A stretch of 64,000 bases of DNA from Ptychodera flava (taxonomy: Eukaryota > Hemichordata > Enteropneusta > Ptychoderidae), in NCBI RefSeq assembly GCF_041260155.1, contig NC_091942.1, positions 12,243,001 through 12,307,000 of the forward strand, given 5' to 3'. The notes beneath the pieces are model-generated. The model saw only the letters and a program-made list of their open reading frames with translations, ran no database searches and was not told the DNA's origin. A program made the position numbers and the translations under genes. Shown piece after piece: positions 38,581 to 51,500 of this stretch (positions are counted from its first letter, which is position 1; every line of letters begins with the position of its first letter).

Positions 38581-39400
38581 TAAACATTAGGTTGGCCATA
38601 TGGCACCACCATTCCATGCTGGAACATCATCTCTCACTGTACCATTGTGCACTTTATTGACATGAAACTCATGACAACATTCTTGACACAAAAGTATACC
38701 TTTATTCACCATTGGCTTTTTATGAATATTGGTAAAATAATACATGGCTTATGTAACTAAAATTTACATAACTTAGCGTTCCACAGATTCAAAAAACAAC
38801 AATGGGTGGCTCACAAAATACACTGACAGAAAACAGTATCACATTTTGGCACACCAAAGTCATCAAAATTACATGTACAGGGCTACAAAAATAGTGCAAA
38901 ACATTCTATACAATATGTGACGTCAATTCATTTGTGGAAACATTGAAATAAACTCAGTTTGCTGCAAAAATTAAGAAAATGGGCTGAAGAAAGACTTATC
39001 GTCTTTTAACTGGAAGGAGAGAAGCTGTTCAGATGTTGAATTCAAGTAAAGAATACTAAAAAGAGAAAATTTTCCAGAAACGAGAAATGCAAAACTGGTT
39101 AGTAAACTGTAAATGGTAGATCAGTCTTACAGCAGATATGGGATGAATATGCACTATTTTTTGGTAATGATAATTTATAATTATTCTAAATCAAACAGTC
39201 CTTGTTTGCTGTTCGGGTCCTTCTGAAAAGATTGACCCTATTCAATTGTTGTTCACATAAAACTTTGTTTGCATTTTTTTTTCAAATATCAAAAAAAACA
39301 GGCAGTGCATCCAAGGAAAGTGCAGGACTCCCTGGAAACCGGGATCGAATGGCAACAGTTTTTTGCCAACAACCCCGGAGACAGGGAGACGGAGAGGGAG

Positions 39401-39559
39401 TTAATCTTCTGAGGCAATATTTCTGAAGAGATAGGACATGGACTCCCCAAAGTGGATACGTCTGATGGCCTCCGATAAAATAATGCTGATGTCTATGGTC
39501 TGGATTTTATTACATTGTAGTTTCTGTAGTTCGTGTGGGACAGTATTTGTCACTACAAC
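39401..39559 (-). other. PRPSAP: PRPSAP alternative last exon B (distal)
   Basis: 159 nt with a strong acceptor (polypyrimidine, TTTCAG) and a stop codon; encodes 52 residues starting [16 protein letters not shown] and ending [12 protein letters not shown]. It matches exon A at about 42 of 52 residues while many third positions differ. It is closer than A to vertebrate PAPs in the [11 protein letters not shown] segment. It lies 115 bases past the stop of exon A. Confidence 0.85.
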
Positions 39560-42500
39560 CTGAAACATCGAATACAAGAGAAACCTAGAGTATCACACAC
39601 CATATGGAGGGAAACGAGGGGAGAAAAAAATAAAAGAGAGGCTGAGAGAAGACAGATACCCCATCCATATGCCTTTAGTCATCAGACGAGATATTTCTGA
39701 AGAGGTATGACATGGACTCGCCATGATGGATGCGGCGTATGGCCTCGGCAATTATTGGACTTACGTCGATAGTCTGGATTTTTCTACACTGCAGTTTCTG
39801 CAGATCATGCGGTACAGAGTTAGTCACAACAACCTAAGTCCACAAAGAAACAAATCAACATGATAGCACCAAAAAATATAAACAATCAAATTCAGTCAAG
39901 CTGTAGTGGGTGATCACAGAAAGAAAAAAAACAAAACAAAACTAAAATTTCTCACCAAAAGGGTGCGATATTAGTAGTATGCAAGACTGTGCCAAGTACG
40001 TGAATGTTATAGATTAATACTCGCAATTTTTCAATGTACCGTTATCATAAGCCTGTATAAAATCCATGCATTTGTGATATCGTAATTCAAAAAGGCTATT
40101 TACAATAAAATTTATGAATTTTATTCTGGGTTCTGTTTTACAAATTAATGAAGGAATTTGTCTCAATGACATCATGTACACCAGGATAGAATTCACACAT
40201 TCATTGTCATTCGTATGTCAATCAAGAAGCAGTGTTTCACTTCATCTGCCAACAGCATAATGCCATTGTTTTTAGTTTTTAGTTATTTTGTTTCAGAAAT
40301 GATAAAAACTGATGAATTAAGAGCAGTGCACGTCAAAAGTATGAGAATTTCCTTACCTCATCAATGGCTGATTCTTCCAGCTTCTTGGGAGCGTCTGAGG
40401 ACAATAGACCGTGAGTTGCCATTGCGTAGATTTTGTATGCCCCCCTCTCTTTCAAGATCTCAGCTGCAGTGACAAAGGATTCCACATCGTCTATCATGTC
40501 ATCCTGTGTAATGTTGAGGCAAAAGAAGAATACACGCCATGCTATTTTAAGATATAAAGTACCTTGTCATCAACAGATCTCTCCAAAATGTATTATCCTA
40601 CCATAGGTATTACTGTAACACACTTCATCCAAAATCTCTGTTGTGAGTCATTAATTTACTATCACATGACATGTGTCACATTGGAGCTGATATGTACAAG
40701 GAGCTGGTTAGTTTCCAAACTTGTTAACCGGTTAACTGCTTTTACAACTGTTGACTGGGAAAGTTTGAAAAGACAATCTACATGTCTGCATATGATGTAA
40801 ACAATGTCAGTGTCGTCTATTCCTGAGATGAGGAATAGCCAAAGAAACACTTTTCTCTGAGAAAATTGGATGAGGTGTGTTACAAAACACCAAGTGACTA
40901 GCCATTTTCCAGTAACAGCATGGTTTTGTTTTTTTCTCAGGCATGAGAGTCGCCAAAAACGAGTCTGTATCCTTAAGCCAACGGCTAAGTGAAACAGACT
41001 GTCTGGGGGCAACCCTAAAGGCCCTCTAGCAAACAAACGCATGCTGCTACCATCCTCATAGCCAGTCGATCGGAGTATGCTGGGCCAAAGTCACACAAAC
41101 TGTCAACCATTTATACCATGACTGTTTGTGTAAGGAATGGACCATTTCATCTGTGGATGGAGAGTTGTCAGAAAAGTGAAAAAGAATTTTTGGCTTTCAG
41201 TGGTTTGACATATATTTGTGGCAGAATATTGCATAATTCTTTCAAACATTCAAATTTTTCCTCCTCAGATAAAACAATAATTTCTTTTGCAATTGCAAAT
41301 AGTTGGAAATCTCGGACACAAATTGCAGTTTGCTCACACTCTCCAAATTTGAATCCTATGATTGAAAGATCCATTTCTCACTATGGAAATATTTGAGGTG
41401 ATGATCGAGAAAATTCAAACTTGGCACAGCAGGCTTGCAAATTTTTTGTGAAGATTCTTGCAAGAGCAAGACCGATGTATGATAGCAATGTTTTATACAC
41501 CTAATGACCTCTGCCAGTGTAAATACTCTATTGTCCAACACATACTTGATAATCTTACGCTCATGACAACATGAAAAAGCCAGCGCCAGCTTTTGATCTT
41601 GGAGGGTTAGAGGGAGGGAAAAAGGAGTTAGAAGAAATTAAGGAATCATTATCATTATTGTATCAAACACCTTACATCTTGCCATTATCAAATGATAGCA
41701 ACTACACCAAGTAAATTTTAGCTTTCTGAAGAAAGGAGTGCTGTGGGATAACATTTGGGGAATGCTAAAACAAATAAGTTTTATCTTGCCATTATGAAAT
41801 GATGAAAATATGAAGGATGTGTTGAATTTATGAGGCCAGCTTCATCCACCATCAACATGCAGGTATTCTCTGCATCATTTTGACACTCTCACTTCAATCT
41901 CCAAGACAAGACATGCAACTCTGATTTCTTAAAAGCGCAAAAATTACTAAATGAGGTTTGAAATTATCCATAGAGTCATAGTTAAATATGGCATGGTAAT
42001 GAAACTACCAACCTTACCAATGTCGATGCAGGTTACCTTACCGTAAACTGCCATACTGAAACGCATCTTTAGCCAGTCTGCCAATTCTAATTTATCCAAT
42101 GCAAGGGCTTATATTCAATGCTACAATAGCTGGTTTTAGTGACTGTGTAAATTGGCACAATGTGATGTCAACGAAAACAATTCTTACATACAGAAAGAAC
42201 ACCATCGCCTCTTTTCACATTTGACGTTGCTATTACAGCATTACTGTACAACACATGATAATGGGCAAGGGTAAAGACAGCACTGGACGACTACAGATCA
42301 TCAACATCATATGTGTATTACATCATAGAGTGACCAAATATGACGGAGAAACAATAGACCATATCAAAATCACAGTTACATGAACAGCTTTCTCACACTA
42401 TGAAATCTTACCACAATTATGGCTATTCTTCCGCCGACATCTCCCACTACGTTGATTGGCGGTTTTTCCTTTGGCGTCAACACTGAAAAAAATCAAGAAT

Positions 42501-45500
42501 ATACAAATTACAAAAGAGCAAAACACAAAGAAAATCAAGCATACACTACATATGCTAGGTAAAAACATTTGATATCGAGAGACATTCCTTTTGTCAGTGA
42601 GCATTAATTTTTTTCAAGCTGATCAAAAGCTTCATTCCATGATATACATTAAAGTTTTGTCAGTCCTTTACTTTCTCTATTAAACTAAACTTTCTCTATT
42701 AACCCTCTTCATGTAAAGTATTGCAAAATCAGCATAAAACTAAGATGCCAAAAGGACTCAGTGTTCTCCCCAGGATTTTTGGTGCAAAGCGCCACAAGCG
42801 ACAGCGTAAGCGGTCGCTTGTAGTGCCGTTTTTCAGCGTTTCAGTGTTGTTTCAAGATAAGCCGTTGGAGCTTTTGAAAAACAGAGATTAAAATGGTGTT
42901 ATTTGGTGGCACTTAGGGAGTATTTTTTCAGATTTTTTCGTATAAAAAACTCAAAGGAAAAGAAATCTGAGGCAGTGTTCCATAACTTTTATTCCAGTTC
43001 ACTGATTTCAATGAAGATTACATTTTTTGAAAACGAAAACATAGCGACAGACATACATTTATTCATCGATGTCAAAATTATCACCATAACACTTAAGCTT
43101 ACGTGTTCTCAGCCTGATACACGTACACTTCCAGCCGAGCCTAAAAATAGTTCATTTTGCTTTGGGAAGGAATACACAAGCGAAATTCTAACCTCCTATA
43201 AAAACTTCAGTGTACTCTGCTGTCCTTGGTTACCCTCAAGCTCCTTGGCATGTTTACTCAGCTAAGTCGGTTACCTAACGCACGGGATTTGCAAGATCGA
43301 TGAGAATTACGTTTGCAGCAGGATCAACGCTCACGCTTGCATTTTGCTTGTAAATCACTGTCAACTTTTTTCCCCATACATTTTATTGTTTTATTTTTCA
43401 AAAAATAAATCTTTTTCATTCCTGGCAAGGGGGCGCTCGGAATTTACAAGAGGGCGCCACGCCCCTGTTACCTTATTCAGGGAGAACACTGGGACTGCTA
43501 CACCATCAATCATTATGATCATGTCAAGCCATGTAACACCACCACATTATGAATGTCTTAAGTTAGCAAGGTAAGTCAAAGAAAATCATATTCATTTATG
43601 TTTTTGGGTGTGCAAGCAGTCAAGTCAGTGAAAACACCTTCTATAGATATGGCATATTATGTTTTGCTGGTTTTAACCAACTTGACCTGATAGTGACAGT
43701 TGAAAATCATAGGAAAAGGGTAAAACTTACACGGCACTGTTTCCAACCCTGTTCCGGTTACCCTGTACGGGGAGACTGTGGGCGGTGAATGTCTGCCATC
43801 AACCACATCAGATTCAGCTATTTTCTGTTCACCATGAATCACAGCTAGGGCCAGTCGAAGTCTTTCAGCAAACGATGTGGCCCTCTTGGCTGCCCCTGGA
43901 TTCCTTGCGACAATCACTGCATTTCTGTAATCTGGGATCTATGAAACGACCATTGAGAAAGAAATATATGGGTTTTTTTAAAAGAGGAATTTAGTATGGT
44001 GGCATATGATAATCTAAAGAGCAATAAAATAGGAATTATTTTCATAAAGTTACATGAAATACTAATTTTTAGCTCACATTTGGTATATGTATTTATACCA
44101 ACAAGAGCTTATACCGTAAGCCAGTGGCATCTGTATGTCTGCATGTATGTTTGTATGCATGTATATTTTTCTGTTTGACTTGGCACTATTGAATTACATG
44201 GCTAAACTAGTATCTGTACACAGTTGATAGCATCATTACACTGAAGCCACACTTCTTTATTTGACAGAAACTACTTACATTTTCTTGAATGTACTGTAAA
44301 ATGAATGGAGATGCTCTGAGGTTGTCGACAGGCACATCAAAAAATCCTTGTATTTCTTTGTGATGTAAATCCATGGTGATGACATGATCCAGGCCTGAAA
44401 ATAAGAAGATCATGGTAGTTAATACATTGAATATTTATTTTTAATTTGTTTGTTGGTGTATAACACAAAAATTTACAACAGAACCACACAATCCCAATTT
44501 CTTGACTATCAATGAAAGCCCCAGTTGCTAAAACTTTGAGATAGTCAGCTACCTTACCTGATTTACACATCATCTGGGCCAGTAACTTTGACACTATAGA
44601 ACCCCTCTTTCTCATTTGACTCTGTTTACTGTAAGGCAGGTACGGAATAACACCAACAACTCGTCTGGCACAAGACGTCTTTGCGCAGTATGTCATGATG
44701 AGCACTTCCATTATTGAATTATTCACATTTCTGCGGAGAAAGAAAGAGCAGTTTTTCCAACAAGCTGAACTACATACCCAAGTGATCGCTTATACTCTTC
44801 CACACCTGTTTTAAAATAAATTACTTCATTATCTATTTTGCACGTTCAATATACAGCTGTTTGGACTTAAATAATGCAAACAACTTTTCTTCAATAAAGT
44901 ATGTACACATGCAGTAGCTGTATTACGACAAATACACCATTCTGAGCTCTTGGGTATTACATCAGAAAGATTATCCTGACAACGTTTGCATCATTTTACC
45001 GGTATGTGTCTGAAATACTAGTACTGATATGAAAAGCGAAATCATAGAATGTGATAATTGCATGGACATGACTGATCTAAATTTTAGAAGACAAACAGAA
45101 AACAAGAAAGATTGATATCTGGCACTTGAAAGAAATGACGTGCCCTGGGGTTTTATTAAGTTTTGAAGTAGGGGGCTAGAATGAAAATTTAGGCGGCTTG
45201 CAGCTGCCATGACCACAAAGTGGTTGTCGTCGGGGGAGGGTCCGGGAGGGGGTGTTCCCCCTCCCGCCAAAGGCCGGAAACCCTGAAAAATGAGCTAAAA
45301 TTTACTTTTTACAGCTTACAGTCACTTGAATTTCTAGTATTTTCAGGAGAATTGTCAGTAGTGTTCCAGGGCAATTTGTGTTCATATCATAAAAGCCATT
45401 TTCCTGGGAGATTAGGCCTAAATATGATATTCATAATTAAAAATGATAAAATGTGGTAATGTTGACGATAATTTGAACAAAGAAAACAAGTCTTTAAAGC

Positions 45501-48500
45501 CTCTATGCTTTTAGGAGGTAAACTATAATGATTCACTATTATTAAAGGGACATTATTTGTATCTTTTGACTTTTTTTTCATTTTTCGATGACTGAAATCC
45601 CTGGTCAAATCAATGGGAGACCTAAATTGTGACTATGGACGGCTTCAAAGATATGTAAAACCACCTTCTTGCTCTTTACGGCAAGGTTCAATGTTGGTAA
45701 GGGCGTCCGCGCGATTTGAACCAACCGCCATGATTGAACCCCTGCACATGACCAATATTACTACGCATACGTCAACCATCAAAGTACAGCTGGAGCGTGA
45801 AAGGCTGACCTACACACTAACTTCAGCACAACGGATATTGAGGAGCACACGGCGCATAAACAAATGCACGTATCACAAGCTACTGTCAAATAGTGAAACT
45901 AAGCAGGGCATTTGCTTGTAAGTTTGATTTTAGTATCGATGACACGGACTGTGAAACAAATAAAACCATAGACGCAATTGGGTCAATGGTAAAACTAAAA
46001 CGATGTCAGATTGCTGTGGTGATAGTGAAACAGGTACAGAGTAATGCATTTCCTGTGCTTTTGATCGTTAGCAAATCTTCGTCAACTTTTAAGATTTTTA
46101 GGGCATTTTCTTGCCATTACGTTGGTTCGTTTTACAAACACGACATGATCACTTGTTGAACCTGGAAACATCGCACTCGGACTGAACACTGCACGGTGTG
46201 TAGCATCGGTGACATTGTCACACCGCGCCGGGCGAGTACTGTCATTGATACTGCTCGCGATTGGAGTCACCTCTCGACACACAAGATCTGTTTGAATGTT
46301 GTTATTCTCCGTGCATCGTGTAATTATTTGTATCAGTTGAATCGCACTTCGAACCAAAAGTGAGTACATCGCAATGACAGTTGCCTAGACCCGTTCGCTT
46401 ACGGCCTCTGTGCCTCCGACCCACTCCCAAAAGTGGGCTTTACGTAAGAAGCGCAGCTTAGCACATCGTGTACCTAAAGCCCTGCATACGGCCTCCACGC
46501 CGTGTAACGCCGGGAACACACAGACCTGTACGCAGGGCAAACCGTGTACCCAGGCGAGGTGGGTGTGCTTGAAAACGAAACTCAATGCAAGTTTGGGATT
46601 AAAGATGGGTTGTTTTTGGTGGAGAAACTGCATGCCGCAACCGAGGTACTGCCAGCGGTTTGGCACAGCCCTGCCACACAGAGTTAGCTTTCACCCAACA
46701 ATGTACATAATGTACGTGTCAGTCGCCAAAGTACGTACATTGCTCAATTTCGCGATCACCTCGACAATAACGTGACTGTCTTCTGAAGTTAAATATCCCT
46801 TCATTTTACTCTGTTTTCACATTTCTATGCCCAAAGACTTTGGGCAAGTCTACATATGCATATGGAGGAACAAACGAGATAAAAAAGATCCGCAATTATA
46901 GGCCTTGTCGTCGTCAGCTGGTATTGAAAATGTGCTCTGTAGCAGCAAAGAATGGTGTATCTAAGAGCAGGATTGGCCGTCAAGATCTCCATGAAAAACT
47001 GACCGTCAAAATGTAACTGAGCAAACGGGATTGGTAATAGGGAATCCCGAAACTGCAATACTGCGCTTTCGACTGTCACTTCGTGTGGTTTATTTTTTTA
47101 CACGCGGATGCTTACAGCGGCCTAGATAGCAGTTAGCAGTGTGGTCTGGTCGCAGGTCAACCTGCCAACTCTGAGGTTAACAGTACCCTCCATTAACCTC
47201 AGACCCAAGGTTTTTAGTCCCCGCGGACGAAGTCCGGCGGGGACTTATAGATTGGGTCCCGTCCGTGTGTCTGTCCGTCCGTCCGTCCGTCCGTCCGTCC
47301 GTCCGTCATCAACAGTTTCTCAGACACTGCAAACCAATTTTGTTCAAACTTGGCACAAAGGCATAGCACTATGACCTACAGATGCACATCGATTTATTTT
47401 GCGATACGATCCAATATGGCCGCCAGGCGGCCATTTTATTACAATTTTTTCATGTACGGAGCCATAACTCAGACATGTTTCAACCGATTTTATTCAAAGT
47501 TGGTACAAGGACATTGACCAATGTCATAGATATGCATGTGGATTTGTTTTGTGATATGATCCAATATGGCCGCCAGGCGGCCATTTTATTACGATTTTTT
47601 CATGTACAGAGCCATAACTCAGGCATGTTTCAACCGATTTTATTCAAAGTTGATACAAGGACAATGACCAATGTCATACATATGCACATTGATTTGTTTT
47701 GTGATACGATCCAATATGGCCGCCAGGCGGCCATTTTGTTTCGATTTTTTCATGTACAGTGCCATAACTCAGGCATATCTCAACCGATTTTATTCAAACT
47801 TGGTACAAGGACATTGACCTATGTCATATATATGCATGTCGATTTGTTTTGTGATACGATCCAATATGGCCACCAGGCGGCCATTTTATTACGATTTTTT
47901 CATGTACAGCGCCATAACTCAGACATGTTTCAACTGATTTTATTCAAAGTTGGTAAAATGACATTGACCAATGTCATATATATGCATGTGGATTTGTTTT
48001 GTGATATGATCCAATATGGCCGCCAGGCGGCCATTTTGTTATGATTTTTTCGTGTACAAAGCCATAATTCAGGCATATCTCAACTGATTTTATTCAAAGT
48101 TGGTACAAGGACATTGACCTATGTTATACTTATGCACATTGAATTGTTTTGTGATACGATCCAATATGGCTGCCTTGTGGCCATTTTTTTTACGACTTTC
48201 CATGTCCTGAACAATAACTCAGACATGTATCAAGCAAATTTATTCAAAGTTGGTACAAGGACATTGACTTATAGTATACATAAGTACATTGATTTGTTTC
48301 TCGATATGGTCTGATATGGCCACATGGTAGCAATTTTGTTATGATTTTTTTTCGTGTCGAGAGCCATAACTCTAGCAAGTCTCAACTGATTTTATTCAAA
48401 GTTTGTACCTGGACATTGACTTATGTAATACATATACGTGTTGATTTTTTAAACAGTAAGATCAAATATCACTGCGTGGCGGCAAATTTGTTACGATTTT

Positions 48501-51500
48501 CTCATGTACTGAGCCATAACTCAGACATACCGGTATTTCCACCAGTATCATTCAAAGTTGGTACAAGGACATTGACCTATTTCATACATGCTCGTCAGTT
48601 GTTTCACGTCATGTAGCAGTATCATGTCAATTATTGAAGTTTCATAATTAGGTTGATATGTCAGAAATACTGCATCAAATTTCATGAAACTTTGTACAGA
48701 TGTTAAGCTCACATTGCTTTAACAATGGAAAGACATTTATCAGTGTCATTTTAATTAATTGGTAATTGCATATGTAATGAACTTTCCTAATTAGAGTGAT
48801 ATATCCACAAATACAACGTCAAATTTGATGAAACTTGATACAGATGTTGGTCTCATAGTGTTGTAAATACTACATTAAACTTTATGAAATATGGTACCGG
48901 TTATCTATTAGTATTAGGATAGAATGAAAAAATGTTTTGCAACATCCTGTCAACTAATTCCCAGTTGACTCATTTAATGACCTTTAGGATAGTGGCCTAC
49001 ATTGGTTTTATGTTTTTCATCACCATGGAACTCATTCTTGGCCATTGAGTGCCATCTGTATCAAAGTATTTTTATCACAGAACCTGTAATCAAAGTACCC
49101 ATTAGCAAGCGGGGACTGGGTCATCAACGATGACTTGTTCTATACGGTGTACGCAAACGGGATGGAAGTTGTCTATGGTCGACCGTTTTTTAGACATCTT
49201 TCAGTAAGACGAATAACATTATTAACTGCTTGTTTGCAACAATATGAGGTCAAAAGATACAAATAATGTCCCTTTAATGATATAAATTTGATAAGTAGAT
49301 GATATTATACAGTGTTGCATCTAGACAGGGGGATAGGGGTCCCCTCTGTTGAAATGTTGGCACCCCAAATTAATTTGTCAAGGACCACTTCCCCCCCCCC
49401 CCCCCCCCTTCCATGAAATGTTGCCAGTCACACCTTAGAGGTACAAGTAGAACACATGAACTGGTGAAATGCCCCCGAAATTTTCTGGAAAAGGGAGAAA
49501 ATCCCCCTTGTTGATGCCATCCTGGATGAAACACTCATAATGTTATGCTTAAAATTAAGAACCCTGATGTTTGGTATGGAAATCTCTAGATGAAGAACTT
49601 TGATACCACTGGAGAGGTAAAAAGGATAATTTATATAATGAATACTGATAAAAAATGACAATCATTACCATATTTCGCAAATAGAATCAAAGATCCTCAA
49701 GGTTATTTGACTATATGGGTATGCAAAGTAAGAACCTTGATATAGGATATGAAATTTGTACGTTCAGAAGTGACATTTGGATTTAATCTGACGATCGCTT
49801 TTGAAGTGAATTTAGAGGTCTGATCGTATTGTAACCACTCTGGGCGACGTTCTTATTGGCGTTGATAGACCGAAGAGCAGCCAGTACATATCATACATCC
49901 AGCTGGTTATACTCCTTCACAATTACGCCTACCACAGTGTAACGCACATCGGCTTACTAAAATTCCAAGTGTAATTGGAAAGTTTTTTGTGAGAAAAAAA
50001 TCAGGTCATTGCCTTCGAAAACAGTTTAAATCCACGTAATTATCCTTCTCTTGTTTCTTGGTCCACTTCAAAACCGAGGATCGTACAGCGAAGCTTGACC
50101 TTGCGATCGCTTCTGTCTTCATTTGTTCATTGACCATTTTGAGTTGAGCCAACGACGGCCGACAGGTTTAGTATGCACGTTTTCATTAGCGTATATAAAG
50201 GTCACCAAATAGGAATCAGCAATTCAGGTAGCCAATAGAATCGTCAATTGCAATTCCGATTTTTATTGAGGCAGTATACGCAAGACCGTGCTGCATCGTA
50301 GTACAAGGCGATTGTAGTAGTCGCTCGTCTTCTAAATTTTGTTTCACATAAAAGCCGTTGAAAAGTTTGATTACACAGCTTGTGAAACTTGTCCGTATCA
50401 TTTCAGAAGGTAAAAATATTTTAGCTATGAAAGAGTTCAATTTTCCAAAAAAGTAGCCGGCGAAATCGTGAGAGTAACCGGTCAATTTCGCCGGCTGCCG
50501 GCTCTTAATGAAACCCCTGCATGTGCCACCATATTTAAAATGTGTTAAGTGACATTAAAAAAAGTACATGGATATATACCGATTTTTGTCACTTACTTTG
50601 TTCCAGTTCCAATAACAAAGACATCCTTGCCCCGTACCGATTCACGCAACTGAACATGTGTTTCTGCAGGAAAACAAATATGATAGCCGCATATATTATC
50701 TTCAACTTTGTATTTTTCATCCATATGGTACATCATGACTGAGTGGACTGGTTAAAACAACTGGTTCAACAATGGTGATGATGGTAACACATTGCAACAG
50801 TAATAGGTAGAATGTTTGTCATCTACTGTAGTATGCACCTTGAAAATAAAAGACTTCTAACTTTTGCAAAACTGTCCTCAAGGACACTTTCAACCATTCT
50901 CTTTCAACATCAAGAAAAAAGTCTGGGCTCAATGTGCAAATTTTAGTACTAGAGAAACCTGTTACCCAATTTTCACCAATATTTGAAATTCAAAATGGCC
51001 ACCATTCTAGTGTTAACTCAAGGGAGAAAAATTAAATTTTCGATTGTCAAAAAAAACAAGACAGTAAAAATTTGTGTTATTTGAAGAGCTTTAAAAAGAC
51101 CAGAAAAGAATTGTAAAATTTTCAGAGTCCCATTATCTGTCTGACCTCAAATTCACAGATATAAAAAAATTTAGACGGGTTATTCCAAGCGAACAGATAT
51201 CTTACCTTTGTTGTCCTGTAGGAACACACTGCATAACCCCGGCTGAATACCAAGACGACTGTCAAATAAAGAAAGCAAATAAAAAATATTAACATTGGGA
51301 ATACATCTCTTTCCTCAAAGAATATTGACTGCAATGAGCACATCTGAAATGTCACTCACAGCTATAAGTTCCGGTGTATTATGGTTTTATGGGACTGCTC
51401 CCTGCAGATAATTCTATGAACAGCTACTACAATGTACGAGGCTATACTTAACGATAATGGGCCAATGAAATTGTCTTTCCCCTGTTTATAATGAACTGGA

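Larger units (their letters stand above)
34062..39400. other. AIMP2-PRPSAP intergenic region (convergent 3' ends)
   Basis: No recognised host gene. It holds the AIMP2 3' flank, a hairpin-plus-microsatellite element (36414-36835), a LINE 3' tail (about 38157-38580) and the PRPSAP 3' flank, where a minus-strand AATAAA lies at 38701-38706. An open frame of 183 codons at 35664-36215 has no recognisable domain and is not called as a gene. Confidence 0.5.

Noticed and set aside
42903-43265. 120-codon frame within PRPSAP intron
   Set aside because: It lies within hAT-like copy 2, and the frame at 12277-12543 in copy 1 is a shorter, altered version; no transposase motif.
45640-45760. Possible tRNA (gatttgaacc near 45712)
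   Set aside because: The B-box-like string is imperfect and no acceptor stem, anticodon arm or A box fits around it.
47382-48044. 220-codon repetitive open frame as a protein-coding gene
   Set aside because: It lies inside a HINE-like element; the repeats are explained by a 150-bp DNA unit that is a multiple of three, and the sister copy on the other strand is broken into pieces.
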